64,000 bases of DNA, taken from NCBI GenBank assembly GCA_947488085.1, contig CANKYI010000001.1:310001-374000 (forward strand), read 5' to 3'. Position numbers and translations under genes: made by a program. Numbering within the stretch: position 1 is the stretch's first letter; every line of letters begins with the position of its first letter. Under the pieces are notes generated by a model. It was not told the DNA's origin and searched no databases. It saw only the letters and a program-made list of their open reading frames with translations. Below, piece by piece: positions 25,488-34,976 of the stretch. The stretch comes from an uncultured Erythrobacter sp. GTDB taxonomy: Bacteria; Pseudomonadota; Alphaproteobacteria; Sphingomonadales; Sphingomonadaceae.

Positions 25488-26362
25488 TACGGTGCTCCGT
25501 GACGCTTCTGAAATGCCACAACATCATCCATGCCAAGCAGCCGTGACATTTCGGCAAAATCGAACATGCCGTCTTCGGCTGTGTTGGGATCGCCAGCAGC
25601 AAGATTTTCGTAAAACTGCAAGGCAGCTTGTGCGGCGCTGAGTGGCGCACCGGCTGGATAGATCACCATCGCGACCCCCAATTCCTCGTATTGGGCAGGC
25701 GAGAGGATAGGTGTGACACCCCCATGTGCAGCGTTGAGCAACAATGGCTTGTCCAGCGCGCTCGCAGCTTTCGCGATTTCTTCCTCCGATTGGGGTGCTT
25801 CCAAAAACAGAATGTCTGCGCCTGCCGCCGAATAAGCATGGAGCCTGTCGATCGCCGCATCGAGCCCTTCGGTTCTGCGCGCATCCGTGCGTGCAATAAC
25901 CAGCATATCGCCATCACCGCGTGCCTCTGCCGCCACGCGAACGCGGCGAACCATCTCATCAGCTTCAACAGATTGCGCGCGCCCGACATGGCCGCATATT
26001 TTGGGAAAGCCCTGATCCTCGATCTGCATCGCAGCAATACCGGCACGTTGATAGGCGCGCACTGCGCGGTCCAGATTGGTGAGGCTTCCAAAACCTGTGT
26101 CGGCATCGGCAATTACGGGGATGCCGGCCTTTTCGGCGAACCGCCCAAAAATCGAAAGGAAGTCGCTCGCACCGGCGATACCGACATCCGGTTCACCCAG
26201 CGCCGATGCAGTCCCCCAATAGCCCGAGGCATAGGCAGCTTTGAAGCCTGCGCGTTTCGCCATCAGCAGACTCATATGATCATAGATGCCCGGCGCAGCA
26301 ACAATCTCGCCCGATGCGAGCATGCTGCGCAAGCCACTGGTCTTTTCCAGATTGGTGCTCAT
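25487..26362 (-). CDS. Isocitrate lyase/PEP mutase superfamily carbon-carbon lyase
   Basis: A 291-residue TIM-barrel enzyme. AAPGIYDHMSLLMAKRAGFKA is the N-terminal signature, PVIADADTGFGS the metal-binding block, MQIEDQGFPKICGH carries the catalytic Cys of lyases (K-x-CGH), and DMLVIARTDAR follows. The Cys identifies a retro-aldol lyase (methylisocitrate or 2,3-dimethylmalate lyase-like), not a PEP mutase. A product of pyruvate plus propionate or succinate would fit the propionyl-CoA synthetase encoded at 53.8 kb. First gene of the minus-strand operon. Confidence 0.88.
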   Translation of the reverse strand: MSTNLEKTSGLRSMLASGEIVAAPGIYDHMSLLMAKRAGFKAAYASGYWGTASALGEPDVGIAGASDFLSIFGRFAEKAGIPVIADADTGFGSLTNLDRAVRAYQRAGIAAMQIEDQGFPKICGHVGRAQSVEADEMVRRVRVAAEARGDGDMLVIARTDARRTEGLDAAIDRLHAYSAAGADILFLEAPQSEEEIAKAASALDKPLLLNAAHGGVTPILSPAQYEELGVAMVIYPAGAPLSAAQAALQFYENLAAGDPNTAEDGMFDFAEMSRLLGMDDVVAFQKRHGAP

Positions 26363-26414
26363 GGGTTAAGGCCTTGCTCCAATGCGGGATCAAATGGGAT
26401 ATCCGAACCGTTAG

Positions 26415-26431
26415 TATCCGTCATGCGGATG
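26415..26431. promoter_or_regulatory. Island operator, copy 3 (between the lyase operon and the methyltransferase pair)
   Basis: Reads TATCCG TCATG CGGATG, with an additional half-site TATCCG 15 bases upstream (26400-26405). The region is divergent and serves both operons. Confidence 0.6.
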
Positions 26432-26502
26432 AATGAGCAAACACTCTGGAATTTGCTTCGGGCTCCGGCCACGCAGAAGGCAAGAAACGAGGAAAGATCG
26501 CA

Positions 26503-26850
26503 ATGGAAGAACAGCTTCGCGAAAATGAAGTGCCAGTTGACCTCGGCGAGGAAGTCGGGGGACGCGGCCGGATTTACTTCGACAACGTCGTCACTGACAA
26601 CATCCTCGACGCATTGCTTGAGCTGTCAGCGGCGGTCTGGACCAGTAATGATCGCGTTATGGTGTTAGAGAAAATTCTTGAGGACAAGGGCATCCCAGTG
26701 TCCGAAGCCATCGAAGCGCACATGCCAGATGACGCAGAGATCGCGCGCAGAGCCGAAGCACGCGATGCGTTCGTTGATCAGATTTTCGGCGCCTTCCTAC
26801 GCCGCCCAACGCATAGCATTAGCCAAGCGGCTGATACGGAACAGGAGTGA
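26503..26850 (+). CDS. Small partner protein of the methyltransferase (copy 1)
   Basis: A 115-residue acidic helical protein, not recognised from known families. It contains DNILDALLELSAAV, DRVMVLEKILEDKG and a C-terminal helix AFVDQIFGAFLR. The same pattern recurs in the 94-residue protein at 39843-40127 (DRVLVLEELLERGE, ...VVDGVLTALR). It stands directly before a methyltransferase gene with 4 bases between. I infer a dedicated partner or activator subunit. Confidence 0.75.
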   Translation: MEEQLRENEVPVDLGEEVGGRGRIYFDNVVTDNILDALLELSAAVWTSNDRVMVLEKILEDKGIPVSEAIEAHMPDDAEIARRAEARDAFVDQIFGAFLRRPTHSISQAADTEQE

Positions 26851-26854
26851 TTTG

Positions 26855-27952
26855 ATGGACCGCGGTACTATCGGCGTTTTGCCACGCCCAACCACTTTGG
26901 CTGATGAGAGCTACCTTGAATTCGTCACGTCGTTCCGGAAATTCGCCATTCAGCGCGGATTTCCGGTGATGGCGGCCAATGGCGAGGCGGCGCTGAACGC
27001 TGCGTTAGAAGAAGGTGACGTTGCCAAGCCATCGGACAATGGTGAGGTGCCGCTCAATGAAGTAAAGCGGGTGTTCAAACAGGTGCCATTCACGCCGACT
27101 TGGCAGCGCTTCGTTCGTTCACAACAAGAGATGATGTGGCGCGGCACGCGCAAATCGTTTCTGCGCAAATCCGATCAGCTGCTGAAAGATATGGAAGCGG
27201 CAGAGCAATCGAACCCGGACAATATCCACTACGATCCGACATTCGAGCCGCCCCCATACACACGCTGCGAAATTCACTGTCAGCCAGGCGGCTACACCGA
27301 CGACCCACTGGGCGGACCTGTCTTTCACTACGGCACGAAGATCTTTTACGAAGGCTTCAACGATCAGGACGAGCTGCATATCGAGCTCGCGGAAAAAACG
27401 ACTAGGCCTGCTGATGGTAAGATTGAGAATATTCTCGATATTGGTTGTTCCATTGGTCAGGCGACGACCGTCCTGAAGGACCTCTATCCCGATGCAGAGG
27501 TTTGGGGGCTGGATGTTGGCCTGCCGTTGATCCGCTATGCGCATATGCGGGCGACGCAGCGCGGCAAGGATGTGCATTTCAAACAGGCTTTGGCCGAGGA
27601 TAGCGGCTTTGCCGATGGTCAGTTTGACATGGTCTTGTCCTATATTCTCTTCCACGAAGTACCAGTGAAGAAGATGAAGGAAATCCTCGCAGAGACCTTC
27701 CGTGTTCTGCGTCCAGGCGGCGTATTCTCGATCTACGAGTTCCCCAACAATAACGACCAAATTCAGATGCCGGCTGGCTATCGCTTCATGATCGACAATG
27801 ACAGCCGCGACAATTGTGAGCCTTATTCGCCCGCCTTCGTCGCTTCGGATTTTAAAGGTGTTCTTGAGGAAACAGGCTTCGTGCTCGAAGAGGGTCCCGC
27901 TGTGTCCAATGAGTTCCTGCAGTCGATTATTGCACGCAAGCCCGAGGCCTAA
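26855..27952 (+). CDS. SAM-dependent methyltransferase (copy 1)
   Basis: A 365-residue class I methyltransferase: the SAM loop is ILDIGCSIGQATTVLK (about residues 190-205), followed by VWGLDVG, the motif FDMVLSYILFHEVP, and FRVLRPGGVFSIYEF. The first 190 residues form a separate domain with DPTFEPPPY and a His-x-GG pattern that the methyltransferase at 38.8 kb shares. The substrate is unknown; the extra domain suggests a specific one. Strong Shine-Dalgarno AGGAG. Confidence 0.85.
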   Translation: MDRGTIGVLPRPTTLADESYLEFVTSFRKFAIQRGFPVMAANGEAALNAALEEGDVAKPSDNGEVPLNEVKRVFKQVPFTPTWQRFVRSQQEMMWRGTRKSFLRKSDQLLKDMEAAEQSNPDNIHYDPTFEPPPYTRCEIHCQPGGYTDDPLGGPVFHYGTKIFYEGFNDQDELHIELAEKTTRPADGKIENILDIGCSIGQATTVLKDLYPDAEVWGLDVGLPLIRYAHMRATQRGKDVHFKQALAEDSGFADGQFDMVLSYILFHEVPVKKMKEILAETFRVLRPGGVFSIYEFPNNNDQIQMPAGYRFMIDNDSRDNCEPYSPAFVASDFKGVLEETGFVLEEGPAVSNEFLQSIIARKPEA

Positions 27953-27961
27953 GCTAGGCAA

Positions 27962-29119
27962 TCATTGAATTAGCGGCGTTGTGGCCGGATCATAGGCGAA
28001 GATGCCCAAAGCGTCTTCGTCCTTGATTGGCGTGTCGCGGAACATGTCTGGGTCAATCGCTTGTAGGCGCTCACCGCCCAAATTGCTTTCGCGTTGAAGT
28101 GTTGATGCTCGCTCAATACGGGTCGCGACATAACAATCCAGAGCCGCGTCAATATCGTCGCATGCTGCAAATGCTCGGCCCAGAACAACACCATCCTCAA
28201 TCGCGCAAGATGCGCCTTGGCCCATATAGGGCAGCATGGGGTGCGCCGCATCGCCAAGCAAAACGGTGCGGCCTGCGCGCCATTTCTCTAATGGTTCGCG
28301 GATGAACAGGCCCCAGCAGAACAGCTCCTCTTCTGACACCTGTTCCAGCACTTCACGAACATAGGGCGCAAACCCGTCATATTTGGCGATCAATTGCGCT
28401 TTGTCTGCTTTAACCGACCATCCTTCATCAGCCCAACCATCGGCTTTGGACAGGGCCACGACATTGACCAGTTCTCCCTTTCGAACGGGATAGGTGACAA
28501 TGTTTCGGCCAAATGCGAGGTGGTTGATGTTGAGCGCTTCGGCGGATCGCGGCGAAAGCTGCTCTGCGGGGATCAGCCCGCGATAGGCGATATGGCCGCT
28601 AAATTCCGGTGGCTTCGTATCGAACAGCGCGTCGCGGACAACCGAGCGCAGACCGTCGGCAGCGATAACAGCATCCGCTTCGATAGTGGCTCCATTGGCG
28701 AAGCTAAGCATGACCCCGTCATCGCGTGATGCGATGCTCTCAAGGCTGTGCTCCATAGCGCAATTCTCTACCCCGAACGCATCAATAAGCGCGTTGAGCA
28801 GATCGGCGCGGTGCAGTTGAAGATAGGGTGCGCCATACCGTTCTCGCGTTCCGCGCCGGTCAATCGGTTGCAGCAATTCTCCGGTAGAGCCATGGCAAAG
28901 CTGCTGTTCAAGCGGTTCGTTTGAGCTGCTGTCCAAGAACTCACCAAGGCCCAGCGACCTTAGCCCATGCACGGCATTGGGGGAAATGGAGATGCCTGCG
29001 CCGACTTCGCCAAAGGCAGGCGCTTGTTCATAGATACAGACGTCAAACCCGGCCTTGCGCAAGGCAATTCCCGCAGTCAGCCCGCCTATGCCAGCTCCGA
29101 TAATCGCAATGCGTGTCAC
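27962..29119 (-). CDS. FAD-dependent monooxygenase, salicylate-hydroxylase type
   Basis: A 385-residue class A flavin monooxygenase. FAD motifs: AIIGAGIGGLTAGIAL at the N-terminus, the DG motif VIAADGLRSVVRD, and GDAAHPMLPYMGQGA. The group contains salicylate 1-hydroxylase, 3-hydroxybenzoate 6-hydroxylase and 6-hydroxynicotinate 3-monooxygenase, so an aromatic or N-heteroaromatic acid is plausible. It overlaps the preceding flavoprotein gene by 4 bases. Confidence 0.88.
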   Translation of the reverse strand: MTRIAIIGAGIGGLTAGIALRKAGFDVCIYEQAPAFGEVGAGISISPNAVHGLRSLGLGEFLDSSSNEPLEQQLCHGSTGELLQPIDRRGTRERYGAPYLQLHRADLLNALIDAFGVENCAMEHSLESIASRDDGVMLSFANGATIEADAVIAADGLRSVVRDALFDTKPPEFSGHIAYRGLIPAEQLSPRSAEALNINHLAFGRNIVTYPVRKGELVNVVALSKADGWADEGWSVKADKAQLIAKYDGFAPYVREVLEQVSEEELFCWGLFIREPLEKWRAGRTVLLGDAAHPMLPYMGQGASCAIEDGVVLGRAFAACDDIDAALDCYVATRIERASTLQRESNLGGERLQAIDPDMFRDTPIKDEDALGIFAYDPATTPLIQ

Positions 29120-30702
29120 AGGCCGAGCACTCCAGGATTGATAATATTGTTGGGGTCAAGCTGTCGCTTGAGGTCTTTGAGCAGGCTTGCAGAGCTTGCT
29201 TCTTTGGCACTCATGCAGGGGTAGAGGCGGCCGATTTGAAAATGGCTGCTGCCGTGCTGTCGCATCAAATCGACCATGGCTGCAATGATCTCTTTGACCA
29301 ATTCGCGGGCCTCTGGATTGGCCGGATATTGTGGCAATTTCCCCTCAAGGTAGTCGGGCGTCATCCGCGTGTGATAGCGATATCGCTCATCCGGCCAGTA
29401 AAAGACGGGTTCGTAAAGCAATCCCGCTCCAGCGATGGATGCGAAGAACTCTGCGATTGTGACATCAGCTGCCGCCATGCGCTCTGCAAAGCTCGCCTTG
29501 AGTGCGATGTAATCACGGTGGAATTCGGCGAGCGCTGGTGTCGGAAAGATGCCGTGGATGGGCAGCATTCGCCGGCCATCTGGGTGCGTGACCGGAAGGC
29601 TCGGAAATGGATCGGCTCGCGTCATCAGCGGCACAGTGTTGACGATTTCGTCGCCGCCTTTGGCAAAGCCACGGATCGCTTTGACCTTGCTGCCAAGGTC
29701 GGCCTTGTCCCGCGCTTCAATCACGAAATGCGCGGTATAATGCGCCTTTTCAAGAAAGCGTCTCCCGCCCAGCGCGACGTTTGCCATGCGGCCCACTGCG
29801 GCAAAGGGGTTTCCGGCTGAAGCGCCAATTTTAAACATCGCTTTCACATCGGAAAGCATATCGGGCTGACCCGCATTTTGCCGTGCAACCTCTGCGTCCA
29901 TCGCGATCATTTCGCTGGCAAGCCTGCGCACCGTGACTTCGTGAAACATGCGGGCCATGGCGTTGAAATCGTCGAAGGCAAATGACAGGCCGGAAACGAC
30001 TTCGGGCCGCGGCTCGGTCTCCAGGGTGACCGCCGTTTTAATGCCCATGCCCCCTGCATCATTGGCGAAAATCCCGGTGAAGTCGGGGCCATAATTGCGA
30101 TTGTGAGGTGAAGTCCCTTTGTTCCCATCAGAGCCCGTGCGCAGCACTTCGCCGGTGCCGGTCACAATCTCAAAACTCTTAACCGCATTAGCAGAGGCAC
30201 CTGCATGACCTGATCCAAAGGTCACCGATCCTTGACTGAGTGAACCGCCCAGAGTGGCCGTGCCACCCGACATTGGACCCCAGAACCGGGCGCGCAGGCC
30301 GTGCTTGGCCAATGCTGCATCGAGCTTTGCCCATGTGCAACCCGCGCCGGCTGTTACATGGCCGGATGCTTGGTCGATCTCTTCGATCTGGTCCAACCCG
30401 CTAGTATCAAGCAGGATCGCACGCGTCCCGCGCGGCTGAAACGCATCGCTATAAGACATGCCACCGCCACGCGGGAAAATCGCGATATTTTGCGCGCGGC
30501 AATGCTCGACCAGCTTGGCAACCGCGATGGTCGTCTCTGGCCTGACAACCGCAATCGGGATCTCACCGCGTGAAAACAAATCCTCGCTGTAGAAACTCAG
30601 GCTGGGCTCATCGGTCAGGACCGCATGCGAGCCGCAAATGCCTTCCAAAGCCGCAATGGCTTGATTGTTCTGGGTCTGACTTTGCGTTTCGAGCGTTTCC
30701 AT
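29116..30702 (-). CDS. FAD-linked oxidase (FAD_binding_4, p-cresol/lactate oxidase-like)
   Basis: A 528-residue PCMH-fold oxidase. The FAD-binding domain has VRPETTIAVAKLVEHCR and FPRGGGMSYSDAF, then WGPMSGGTATLGGSLSQGS; the C-terminus ends in the typical DPNNIINPGVLGL. The family covers glycolate/lactate dehydrogenases and vanillyl-alcohol oxidase-type enzymes. The start at 30702 has GAGAGG eight bases upstream; the frame opens at a GTG nine bases earlier. Confidence 0.85.
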   Translation of the reverse strand: METLETQSQTQNNQAIAALEGICGSHAVLTDEPSLSFYSEDLFSRGEIPIAVVRPETTIAVAKLVEHCRAQNIAIFPRGGGMSYSDAFQPRGTRAILLDTSGLDQIEEIDQASGHVTAGAGCTWAKLDAALAKHGLRARFWGPMSGGTATLGGSLSQGSVTFGSGHAGASANAVKSFEIVTGTGEVLRTGSDGNKGTSPHNRNYGPDFTGIFANDAGGMGIKTAVTLETEPRPEVVSGLSFAFDDFNAMARMFHEVTVRRLASEMIAMDAEVARQNAGQPDMLSDVKAMFKIGASAGNPFAAVGRMANVALGGRRFLEKAHYTAHFVIEARDKADLGSKVKAIRGFAKGGDEIVNTVPLMTRADPFPSLPVTHPDGRRMLPIHGIFPTPALAEFHRDYIALKASFAERMAAADVTIAEFFASIAGAGLLYEPVFYWPDERYRYHTRMTPDYLEGKLPQYPANPEARELVKEIIAAMVDLMRQHGSSHFQIGRLYPCMSAKEASSASLLKDLKRQLDPNNIINPGVLGL

Positions 30703-30753
30703 CAGCATCACCTCTCAAAAAGCGACACCGCCAACGAGGGGTGCCAAGCCGCT

Positions 30754-30770
30754 TATCCGATGGTCGGACA
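30754..30770. promoter_or_regulatory. Island operator, copy 4 (divergent, before the MFS gene)
   Basis: Reads TATCCG ATGGT CGGACA, between the FAD-linked oxidase operon and the transporter operon; it also contains the exact palindrome TCCGA-TGG-TCGGA. Confidence 0.65.
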
Positions 30771-30820
30771 TTAAAATGACATCTAGTGCTCACCGAACAG
30801 CAAAATCATAGGGGACGCAA

Positions 30821-32164
30821 ATGGCGACAATTGCACTGACCCAGCCTGATCAAGGGCGCTATTCCAATGCACGGGCATGGTTTGCGGTCGTGATCCTCTC
30901 GCTGGCGGGCATTGTCAGCTATATCGACAGGCAGATTATCAATCTGATGGTTGAGCCAATCAAGCTCGATCTCGGCGTGTCCGATTTACAGATCAGCCTG
31001 TTGCAGGGTTTCTCCTTTGCCTTGTTCTACGCAATTTTGGCGATCCCGTTGGCGTGGATTGCTGATCGTCACAATCGCAAATGGGTGATCCTGTTCGGCC
31101 TAATCTGTTGGTCAGGCGCGACATTTGCCAGCGGATTGGCGACAGTTTTTGCGGTTTTGTTTGCGGCACGAATGTTGATCGGAGTGGGCGAGGCGACCCT
31201 TTCTCCCGCCGGTTTTTCGATGATCAGCGATTATTTCACAAAAGAGAAATTACCCGGCCCGATCAGCGTTTTCACTGGTTCAGGCTTTATTGGTTCAGGC
31301 TTGGCTCTGTTGCTGGGCGGCTATGCCTATTCGACATTTGAACAAATGGGGCCGACACAGCTGCCATTCGGTACGTTTCAGCCATGGCAAATGACCTTCA
31401 TGGCGGTCGCCATGCTCAGCATTCCGGTCTTTTTCCTGCTATTGCTGGTGAAGGAGCCTGTCCGCCGCGAAGGTAACACGGTCATCGCTACCGATGATGC
31501 ACCGCCAGCCTTCGAAGTTATCTCTTTTCTGAAAGAGCATGCGAAGGTCTTTTTCCCTCTCTTCTTTGGCTTTTCCTGCTTTGCAGGCGCGCAATATGGC
31601 ATCGGCGCATGGGCACCGACGTACTTCATTCGCGTGCACGAATGGACGCAATTGGAAGTGGGGCAATACTTTGGTCCGGTTGTAATGGTTGCTGGCTTAG
31701 TCGGCGTCGTGGCTGGCGGGTTCGCGGCGGAAAAACTGCTCGCGCGCGGGATGCAGGATGCGACGCTCAAAGTGCCAATGGTGGCCATCCTCGCGGCGCT
31801 GCCATTCGCAATCGCTTTCCCGCTGGTGGAATCGCCTTTTGCGGCACTCGGATTATTGGCGCTGGTGATTTTTCTCGGCACAATTCCTTTCGGTGCAGGC
31901 GTTTCGACCTTCCCGTTGATCACGCCAAACAGGATGCGCGCGCAGGTTCTCGCATTCTATCTGCTGGTCGCAAACCTGCTTGGATATTCGGCTGGGCCAA
32001 TTTTCATCGCATGGCTGACAGACAAAGTGTTTGCCGATCCGAGCGCAATCAACCTCTCACTCGCCATCGCCCCGCCGCTTACCATGGTGGTTGGACTGTT
32101 CCTTATTTTCATCGCGTTGAAGCCGCATCGGCAAATGGCGCAAGCAATTTCTCACGGAGACTAA
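30821..32164 (+). CDS. MFS transporter
   Basis: A 447-residue transporter with 12 hydrophobic segments. Motif A is seen as LAWIADRHNRKWVILFGL after the second segment and GVGEATLSPAGFSMISDYF in the fourth/fifth. The Spinster-like/organic-acid group fits. First gene of a co-directional operon of transporter, aldehyde dehydrogenase, hydrolase, cupin and OCD enzyme; the gap to the next gene is 4 bases. Confidence 0.85.
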   Translation: MATIALTQPDQGRYSNARAWFAVVILSLAGIVSYIDRQIINLMVEPIKLDLGVSDLQISLLQGFSFALFYAILAIPLAWIADRHNRKWVILFGLICWSGATFASGLATVFAVLFAARMLIGVGEATLSPAGFSMISDYFTKEKLPGPISVFTGSGFIGSGLALLLGGYAYSTFEQMGPTQLPFGTFQPWQMTFMAVAMLSIPVFFLLLLVKEPVRREGNTVIATDDAPPAFEVISFLKEHAKVFFPLFFGFSCFAGAQYGIGAWAPTYFIRVHEWTQLEVGQYFGPVVMVAGLVGVVAGGFAAEKLLARGMQDATLKVPMVAILAALPFAIAFPLVESPFAALGLLALVIFLGTIPFGAGVSTFPLITPNRMRAQVLAFYLLVANLLGYSAGPIFIAWLTDKVFADPSAINLSLAIAPPLTMVVGLFLIFIALKPHRQMAQAISHGD

Positions 32165-32168
32165 TCTA

Positions 32169-33647
32169 ATGGCTTTGATCGATGTTTTACCCGACGCCTC
32201 GTCCTTTGTTGCAAAGGATAAAAAGCTGCTGATTGGTGGCGATTGGTCGGCTGCTGGTAGCGATGGTGTGATCGACATTATCAACCCATCAGACGGTGCA
32301 CGACTTGGCGGGATTGCTGATGCAAGCGAAGCCGATGTGAACCGCGCCGTCGCCGCTGCGCGCAAGGCGTTTGACGAGGGACCGTGGCCGACAATGAAGC
32401 CGGGTGAGCGTGCGGCGATGATCCATGCTCTCGCTGACAAAATGGCAGCTCATCACGAAGAGCTTGCGCAGCTTGAAACGCTGGATACGGGCAAGCCGAT
32501 CAACTCGTCACGCGGAGAAGTTTTCGCAGCCATCGGCGCGATCCGGTATTATGCGGGCTGGGCGGACAAGATCACCGGCACCACGCACAACATCAATATG
32601 CCCGGTGATCACCACGTCTACACTTTGAAAGAGCCAGTGGGCGTCGCCGCGCTGGTCGTGCCGTGGAACTACCCCATCGTGATGGCGGCTATGAAGCTTG
32701 GCCCATGTTTGGCTGCGGGTTGCACTGCTGTGCTCAAACCTGCTGAAGACACATCGCTCACCGCCCTTCGCCTTGGGGAGTTGTTCCTTGAAGCAGGCCT
32801 GCCAGAAGGTGTGCTGAACATCGTCACAGGCTATGGCGCGACGGCGGGCAATGCGTTGATCCATCATAAGGGCTTGGACAAGATCGCATTCACCGGCTCG
32901 ACCGTCACTGGTAAGATCATCGCTCATGCGGCGGCTGAGGGGTTGAAGAAAGTCAGCCTAGAGCTAGGCGGCAAATCGCCCAATATCATCATGCCTGATG
33001 CCAATCTGGAGGCTGCTATTCCGGCCTCTGCCATGAGCATTTTCTGGAACACAGGCCAAACTTGCACCGCCGCCTCGCGTCTTTATGTCCATGAAGACAT
33101 CAAGGATGAAGTGATCGCAGGCATTGCCGAAGTCGGCAAATCGCTCAAACTGGGCGCAGGCCTCGACGACGAGACGCAGATCGGCCCTATCGTCTCTGAA
33201 AAGCAGTTCGATAAGGTTCAGGACTACATCGAACTTGGAGCGAGCGAAGGCGCGGAGATCGCTTCTGGTGGTAAGCGTCATGGCAATAGCGGCTTCTTTA
33301 TCGAGCCGACCGTTATCGCCAACACGACCAACGATATGCGCGTGGTTCGCGAAGAGATATTCGGACCTGTTCTGGTCGCTCAGACCTTTAAGACCGAAGA
33401 CGAAGCCATCGCGCTGGCCAATGACAGCGATTACGGGCTGGCTGGCTCTGTTTGGACCGGCGACGTGTCGACCGCGCACCGCATGGCGCGGCGTATCCGT
33501 TCGGGCATTATTGGTATTAACAATGCCTCGGGCGCAGATTGGGATGTGCCACTGGGTGGGTACAAGCAATCGGGTGTGGGACGTGAAAATGGCCGCGATG
33601 GGCTTGAGCTGTATCTTCAGACGAAGTCGGTGTTCACGACGCTATGA
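32169..33647 (+). CDS. NAD(P)-dependent aldehyde dehydrogenase
   Basis: A 492-residue ALDH superfamily enzyme. Catalytic Cys in FWNTGQTCTAASRLY, catalytic Glu in LELGGKSPN, NAD loop AFTGSTVTGKII and EEIFGPVL near the C-terminus. Betaine-aldehyde-dehydrogenase-like in layout. It overlaps the hydrolase gene by 4 bases. Confidence 0.92.
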   Translation: MALIDVLPDASSFVAKDKKLLIGGDWSAAGSDGVIDIINPSDGARLGGIADASEADVNRAVAAARKAFDEGPWPTMKPGERAAMIHALADKMAAHHEELAQLETLDTGKPINSSRGEVFAAIGAIRYYAGWADKITGTTHNINMPGDHHVYTLKEPVGVAALVVPWNYPIVMAAMKLGPCLAAGCTAVLKPAEDTSLTALRLGELFLEAGLPEGVLNIVTGYGATAGNALIHHKGLDKIAFTGSTVTGKIIAHAAAEGLKKVSLELGGKSPNIIMPDANLEAAIPASAMSIFWNTGQTCTAASRLYVHEDIKDEVIAGIAEVGKSLKLGAGLDDETQIGPIVSEKQFDKVQDYIELGASEGAEIASGGKRHGNSGFFIEPTVIANTTNDMRVVREEIFGPVLVAQTFKTEDEAIALANDSDYGLAGSVWTGDVSTAHRMARRIRSGIIGINNASGADWDVPLGGYKQSGVGRENGRDGLELYLQTKSVFTTL

Positions 33648-34447
33648 TCGAGACGAAAACCCTAAAAGTGGATGTTGGCGATGCCGAGATCCATACCGAG
33701 ATAACCGGTAGTGGGCCTGACCTGCTACTGGTTGCCGGGCTGGGTGGGCGTGGGGCGTTTTGGCACAAGCAGGTGCAGGATTTCGCTGAGCACTTCCGCG
33801 TCATCACCTTCGATCATCGCGGTTGTGGTGACAGCACACCGGATAAAGTCGTCTATGGCGCTGAACATATGGCCAAAGATGTGTTGGCGATGATGGATGC
33901 GATGGGCATCGAAAGCGCCGCATTGGTCGGCCATTCAACCGGCGGCGCGATTGGTCAGCATATTGCGGTTGGATCACCGGAGCGGCTCAGCAAACTCGTG
34001 CTGTCATGCAGCTGGGCAGGGCCGGACACCTATCTGACAGAACTGTTTCGCACACGGCGCGAAGTCCTGATCAGCTGTGGTCCGCTCGCATATCTGACGA
34101 TGGGCACATATCTGGCGATGCCACCACGCGCCTTGCAGGAACAGATGAGCGATGCCCGCCAGTTCATGGAAGAGCGGCTGGCTGCCTTTCCCGGATTGGA
34201 GGTTGAGCTATCGCGGATCAACGCGGTCTACACCCATGATCTGCGCAGTGAGCTTCACAAGATCAAAGTGCCCACATTCTGCATTGGTGCCGAGGATGAT
34301 GGGGTAACACCGCCCGGCTTCACCGAAGAGATGGGTGATTTGATTGACGGTGCGCATACGCATCTGCTCGCCAGTGGTGGGCACTTTTGCCCCATCGCTG
34401 CGACCGCTGAATACAATCCGCGTGTTCTTGAATTTCTAACCGCCTGA
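33644..34447 (+). CDS. Alpha/beta hydrolase
   Basis: A 267-residue soluble alpha/beta hydrolase. Oxyanion region VAGLGGRGAFW, FDHRGCGDST, nucleophile elbow VGHSTGGAIGQHIA (Ser), acidic residue in GAEDDGVTP, and the catalytic His in ASGGHFCP. The complete triad contrasts with the paralogue at 47880. It could hydrolyse an ester, amide or ring-cleavage product. Confidence 0.88.
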   Translation: MIETKTLKVDVGDAEIHTEITGSGPDLLLVAGLGGRGAFWHKQVQDFAEHFRVITFDHRGCGDSTPDKVVYGAEHMAKDVLAMMDAMGIESAALVGHSTGGAIGQHIAVGSPERLSKLVLSCSWAGPDTYLTELFRTRREVLISCGPLAYLTMGTYLAMPPRALQEQMSDARQFMEERLAAFPGLEVELSRINAVYTHDLRSELHKIKVPTFCIGAEDDGVTPPGFTEEMGDLIDGAHTHLLASGGHFCPIAATAEYNPRVLEFLTA

Positions 34448-34457
34448 GGAAATCGCC

Positions 34458-34973
34458 ATGTCAGTTCACCCACCTGTGGGGCATATCACCAAAGGTAAGT
34501 CCGTCATTGTAGGTCCGGATGAGGGGCGCTCACTATGGCAGCCAATGCCTTCGCGCGGCTATGTTGATGTCAATCTGACGCCCGACAACATGCCCTATGA
34601 TACGTGGTCCAGCGGCACTCAATTGCTTCCGCCCGGATGCATGGTGCGCGAGCACGGGCATCGGCAAAATCATGAACTTGTGTTCGTTTATGAAGGCGAG
34701 GGTGAAGTCGACATCGACGGTGAAGTGACCAAGTTCACCGCCGGCACGACCATCCTGTTTGCGCGCAATTGCACACATTGGATTAAGAATACCGGGACCA
34801 AGGATATGAAAATGTTCTGGGTCTTCTTCCCGCCGGGGCTGGAGGATTGGTTCTATGCCATCGGAAAAGAACGCGAACCGGGCGAACCTATGCCCGAACC
34901 GTTCGATCGCCCTGAAAATGTTCAGGATGTGATGAACAAAATGCGCTTTCTACCCCCTCGAAATACGGATTAA
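34458..34973 (+). CDS. Cupin-domain protein
   Basis: A 171-residue single-cupin protein. Motif 1 is VREHGHRQNHELVFVYEGEGEV, with the His-x-His and downstream Glu/His ligand candidates, and motif 2 is the ARNCTHWIKNTGTKD region. A non-heme metal site is therefore likely. In a catabolic operon it may be a ring-cleaving or sensing cupin; the activity cannot be read directly. Confidence 0.75.
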   Translation: MSVHPPVGHITKGKSVIVGPDEGRSLWQPMPSRGYVDVNLTPDNMPYDTWSSGTQLLPPGCMVREHGHRQNHELVFVYEGEGEVDIDGEVTKFTAGTTILFARNCTHWIKNTGTKDMKMFWVFFPPGLEDWFYAIGKEREPGEPMPEPFDRPENVQDVMNKMRFLPPRNTD

Positions 34974-34976
34974 ATC

